Source: DATIRA01 sp963766505 (GTDB taxonomy: Bacteria; Pseudomonadota; Gammaproteobacteria; Steroidobacterales; Steroidobacteraceae). From it: a stretch of DNA of 64,000 bases. The stretch lies in NCBI GenBank assembly GCA_963766505.1, contig CAVYAL010000004.1:62001-126000 (forward strand). The letters are read 5' to 3'. Every line of letters starts with the position of its first letter. Positions within the stretch are counted from its first letter, which is position 1. The notes below the pieces were generated by a model that did no database searches, had not been told where the DNA came from, and worked only from the letters and a program-made list of their open reading frames with translations. Shown piece after piece: positions 61,373-64,000 of this stretch. The position numbers and the translations under genes are program-made.

Positions 61373-63501
61373 CGCGGGGCGTCGGCACGAAAGACGAAAT
61401 TCCATGGCTCGAAGCCCGCCGGCTGCGCGCGGCCATATCCGTAGTCCGCGAGGAATCCCGCAATCGCGTCGCGCTGCATGTCCGAGGTCGCCTCGATGAT
61501 CAGCAGCGGATGCCAGCGTTGCAGCAGCGCGACCGCACCCTGCAGCGCGCTCAACTCCCCGCCCTCGATGTCGAGCTTGACCAGGGCGACCTGCGGCTCG
61601 CCTCGCGAGCGCCATTCCGTGTCGATCGTCGTAACGGGCACACGCAACACGTCGCCTGTCCGGCCTGACTCCAGCGAATTGACCAGGCCGGCGTACGCCG
61701 CATCGCTGGTGGCCAGGAACTCCGCCTCGCCGGCAGCCGCTCCCGTGGCAACCGGCAGGACGTCGACCGCCTCGATGTTGCTGGCCTCGAGGTTCTGCCG
61801 AAGACGCAGCACATTGCCGGGGAGGGGCTCGAACGCCAGCAGGCGCGCATCGGGCGCGAGCGCCTGGGCAACCGACACTGTGAACACGCCGACGTTCGCA
61901 CCCACGTCGATCGCCCACCCCCCGGCCGCAACGGTGTTCGTCGCGAAGTCACGCTCGGCCTGCTCGAATGGACCATAGACCATCCAGTGCCAGCCGAGCG
62001 TCTCGCGGCCGCGAAGCCGGACGCGCCCAGCCGGCGGCACCAACACGTCAAACTCGCTGTCGGGGCCCAGTATTGGCAGCAGCAGACCGCGCAGCAGCCA
62101 ACCCTTGCCACGTGTCAGGGGAAACCAGCGCACGTACGCGCGCACTGGCCAGGCCAGGTGCCACAGGAATCGCCGTACGGGAGACATACCGTGGGCAAGT
62201 TTGACGTCGTCCCGCCTGGGCAGCAATGCGGTGACCTCGGCGCCGAGACGGGCACGGCAGATACGCCACGCCACGGCACTGCCCGCAGCGATTGCCACCG
62301 CGTATCCCGTGGTCACGCCGATCGCGCCGAATGCCTCTCCGAGGACATAACCAAGGACGGCCGTCGTGACGGCGGTCAGTACGTGTCCGTACAGGTTCCA
62401 GCGCGCATTGCCCTGGCCGAGCAGCGTGAAATAGGCCGGCGCTGACAGTGTATTGACGAGCCATGACAGCGTCAGCAGCAATCCCATCGCGACCAGCAGC
62501 GCATCCACTCTCCCGAGCAGCAACCAGCTGATCAGCGGCCAGCCGAGCAGCAGCAGGCCGAACGCAGTCACACTGGCCGGGAAGAGTCGCTGGTACGCCC
62601 GCCTGTACAGAGCGGCGGCGCCCGTACCATCCGATGCCGGAAGCCCGGCTACGGCCGGCAGGATGACCTGCCCGGCCGCCACCAGCGGAGCCCGCAACTG
62701 CGTCGTCACCCGGTAGGCCAGTTCGAACAGGCCGGTCGCCTCGAGCCCACCGAACCGGGTCATCAGTATCTTCGTCAGCGGCTCGACTGCGAGCTGGGTC
62801 AATGAGATCGCCTGGACCCCGAGTCCGAATCGCCAGACCTTGCGCAGGTCCGCAAGCCGCAGGCGGATCGGCACGAAGGAGCCGATCCCGAGTTCCCTTC
62901 GCACCAGCACCCAGCCCAACAGGATCACGGTGCCACCTTGCAGGAGCTGAGCCATTCCGATACCGATCACACCGTGCCTGGGCACCAGCACGATCGCCGC
63001 CGCCAGCAAGACCAGGCTACCCGTGATCATCAGCACGGCCCTCTGGCCAAAGCGCTGACAACCCTCCAGCGCCCCCGCAAGTGTCAGGCCTACGACGACC
63101 AGCACCAGGCTCGCGAGCGTGTACGGAAGGAGCCTCTGAGCGGTCTCGAGCAGTTCCGGTGGCACCAGCAATGCGAGCAGGCCCCGTGCCGGAAAGTACA
63201 GCGCCGCTGCCAGCGTGGCAGCCAGGACGGCGACCGCCAGCGTGACTGACTGGGACAGCGATGCCGCCGCGCTGCGGGAGTCCGTCGACAGGTCCGCCGC
63301 AACGAACCGCGAGAGGGAGGTGCTGAACCCGAAATCGCCAACTCGGGCCACGGCAGAGATCGATGCGATCAGCGCCCACAGTCCGAACTGCTCCGTCGAC
63401 AGCGCCCGGACCAGGAAGCTATAGGTGAGGAACAGGATGACCGCCGTAGCGATGGCCTGCATCCCTGCAAGGATCGCGTTACGCCCGAGCCGCTCGGTCA
63501 T
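61369..63501 (-). CDS. Fusion of a Wzx-type flippase and an FkbM family methyltransferase
   Basis: A single 710-residue frame. Residues 1 to about 420 form a polysaccharide flippase of the MATE/Wzx type with about 12 membrane helices (LTYSFLVRALSTEQFGLWAL, GVIGIGMAQLLQGGTVI). Residues 421-500 are a linker (PVRRFLWHLAWPVRAYVRW). Residues about 505-705 are an FkbM methyltransferase: SAM motif AIDVGANVGVFTVSVAQ (533-539 core), FEPLPGNVLRLRQNL, and LVKLDIEGGELSALQGA. Flippases with this enzyme attached are not usual. It may couple export with O-methylation of the repeat unit. Its stop overlaps the next start. Confidence 0.9.
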   Translation of the reverse strand: MTERLGRNAILAGMQAIATAVILFLTYSFLVRALSTEQFGLWALIASISAVARVGDFGFSTSLSRFVAADLSTDSRSAAASLSQSVTLAVAVLAATLAAALYFPARGLLALLVPPELLETAQRLLPYTLASLVLVVVGLTLAGALEGCQRFGQRAVLMITGSLVLLAAAIVLVPRHGVIGIGMAQLLQGGTVILLGWVLVRRELGIGSFVPIRLRLADLRKVWRFGLGVQAISLTQLAVEPLTKILMTRFGGLEATGLFELAYRVTTQLRAPLVAAGQVILPAVAGLPASDGTGAAALYRRAYQRLFPASVTAFGLLLLGWPLISWLLLGRVDALLVAMGLLLTLSWLVNTLSAPAYFTLLGQGNARWNLYGHVLTAVTTAVLGYVLGEAFGAIGVTTGYAVAIAAGSAVAWRICRARLGAEVTALLPRRDDVKLAHGMSPVRRFLWHLAWPVRAYVRWFPLTRGKGWLLRGLLLPILGPDSEFDVLVPPAGRVRLRGRETLGWHWMVYGPFEQAERDFATNTVAAGGWAIDVGANVGVFTVSVAQALAPDARLLAFEPLPGNVLRLRQNLEASNIEAVDVLPVATGAAAGEAEFLATSDAAYAGLVNSLESGRTGDVLRVPVTTIDTEWRSRGEPQVALVKLDIEGGELSALQGAVALLQRWHPLLIIEATSDMQRDAIAGFLADYGYGRAQPAGFEPWNFVFRADAPR

Positions 63502-63573
63502 TTCGCCTCTGCTTTGCGGGCCGTTCTGGCGATGCCGCAGCGCTTCGAAGGACCGACCGGCCCGTCACGCCGT

Positions 63574-64000
63574 TCAGGGCGTCGCGCCAGCACGCTGCTC
63601 CGGCCGGTTCCGCCTTAGCAGATGCGCGGCAATGGCGAGCATCAGCGCGAAGCCGAAGCCCAGGACCAGCCCGGCGGCCGACATCAGCAGCCGCTTCGGA
63701 CGGACGAACTCGTGCTCCTCCGGCACGACCGCCGGGTCCAGCACGCGGAAGGCGAACTCCTCGTGCACGCTCGCCATCATTGACCGGCGCAACTCGTTCT
63801 CGATCAAGCGGTACACCGACTGCTGGATTCCGACGACGTCCGTATCCGCTGCCTCGCGCTGCAGGTACTCGATGTTTCGCGCGGACATGGCCATGGCCCT
63901 GTTGCGGAGTTCCTGGTTGGCCTGGGCAATCAGGTCGTTGGCCCAGCGGGCGGCCTCCTCCCGATCACGCCACTCGATCACCAGTGTGGCCACGCCACTG
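63574..64000 (-). CDS. Wzz/chain length determinant protein, C-terminal part (partial)
   Basis: Open through the window edge; 142 codons visible. A coiled-coil region (ARWANDLIAQANQELRNRAMAMSARN), a conserved RRSMMASVHEEFAFRVLDPAVVPEEHEFVRPKR segment shortened here to its key part, and a C-terminal membrane helix (AAGLVLGFGFALMLAIAAHLL) are typical of Wzz proteins. It sets polymer length with Wzy. No tyrosine kinase domain follows the helix, so it is a Wzz and not a BY-kinase fusion. Confidence 0.88.
   Translation of the reverse strand, partial: SGVATLVIEWRDREEAARWANDLIAQANQELRNRAMAMSARNIEYLQREAADTDVVGIQQSVYRLIENELRRSMMASVHEEFAFRVLDPAVVPEEHEFVRPKRLLMSAAGLVLGFGFALMLAIAAHLLRRNRPEQRAGATP

Overview
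The window comes from a GC-rich gammaproteobacterium, most likely from the Xanthomonadales/Steroidobacterales/Woeseiales side of the class. This placement is an inference from gene order and family features: an aspartokinase of the LysC-LysA fusion type, thrS-infC-rpmI-rplT-pheST-ihfA-merR-tRNA-Pro, serC-serA-pheA-aroA-cmk-rpsA-ihfB-lapA, and mtaD-ubiG-HAD-rmuC-SDR. About 92% of the sequence is coding and most of it is core chromosome.

Layout. 1-4.4 kb: aspartokinase (cut by the window edge), a small conserved protein, a DUF62 SAM hydrolase, a histidine phosphatase and a TerB-like protein. 4.4-12 kb, all on the minus strand: a translation block reading tRNA-Val, thrS, infC (AUC start), rpmI, rplT, an intrinsic terminator acting as attenuator, pheST, ihfA, merR-like, tRNA-Pro. 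12-18 kb: a perfect REP-like palindrome, uvrB, an aspartate-type aminotransferase, tRNA-Asn, gabT, galU, a ComEA-like protein. 18.4-29.1 kb, minus strand: lapA, ihfB, rpsA, cmk, aroA, pheA, serA, serC, gyrA, which links serine/aromatic amino acid synthesis with ribosome and nucleoid genes. 29.3-34 kb, plus strand: mtaD, ubiG, HAD phosphatase, rmuC, SDR, tightly overlapped. 34-38.5 kb, minus strand: a degenerate RluB-like protein, scpB, scpA, trpS, yciO. 38.6-40.7 kb, plus strand: yciB, yciI-like, bolA and a lipoprotein PPIase, closed by a strong terminator.

40.7-44.9 kb is the accessory island and the most unusual part. Two DUF6502-like paralogs face each other around a gene for a secreted protein made of 49 perfect octapeptide repeats (consensus AIIGTG followed by TE, KD or KH) plus a DUF5666-like C-terminal domain. 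Base composition and codon choice there are less GC-biased than in the neighbours. The first DUF6502 gene and the repeat gene look co-transcribed from a good sigma70 promoter.

44.9-49.6 kb returns to core genes: orn, an M48 membrane protease, rsgA, etfB and etfA. 49.6-64 kb is a surface polysaccharide locus on the minus strand: Wzz (partial), a Wzx-type flippase fused to an FkbM methyltransferase, a glycosyltransferase, a Wzy/ligase-like membrane protein, two GT4, one GT2, gmd, fcl, a WecA/MraY-type initiating transferase, wecB and ugd. Together these suggest a Wzx/Wzy-dependent polymer that can draw on GDP-L-fucose, UDP-ManNAc and UDP-glucuronate.
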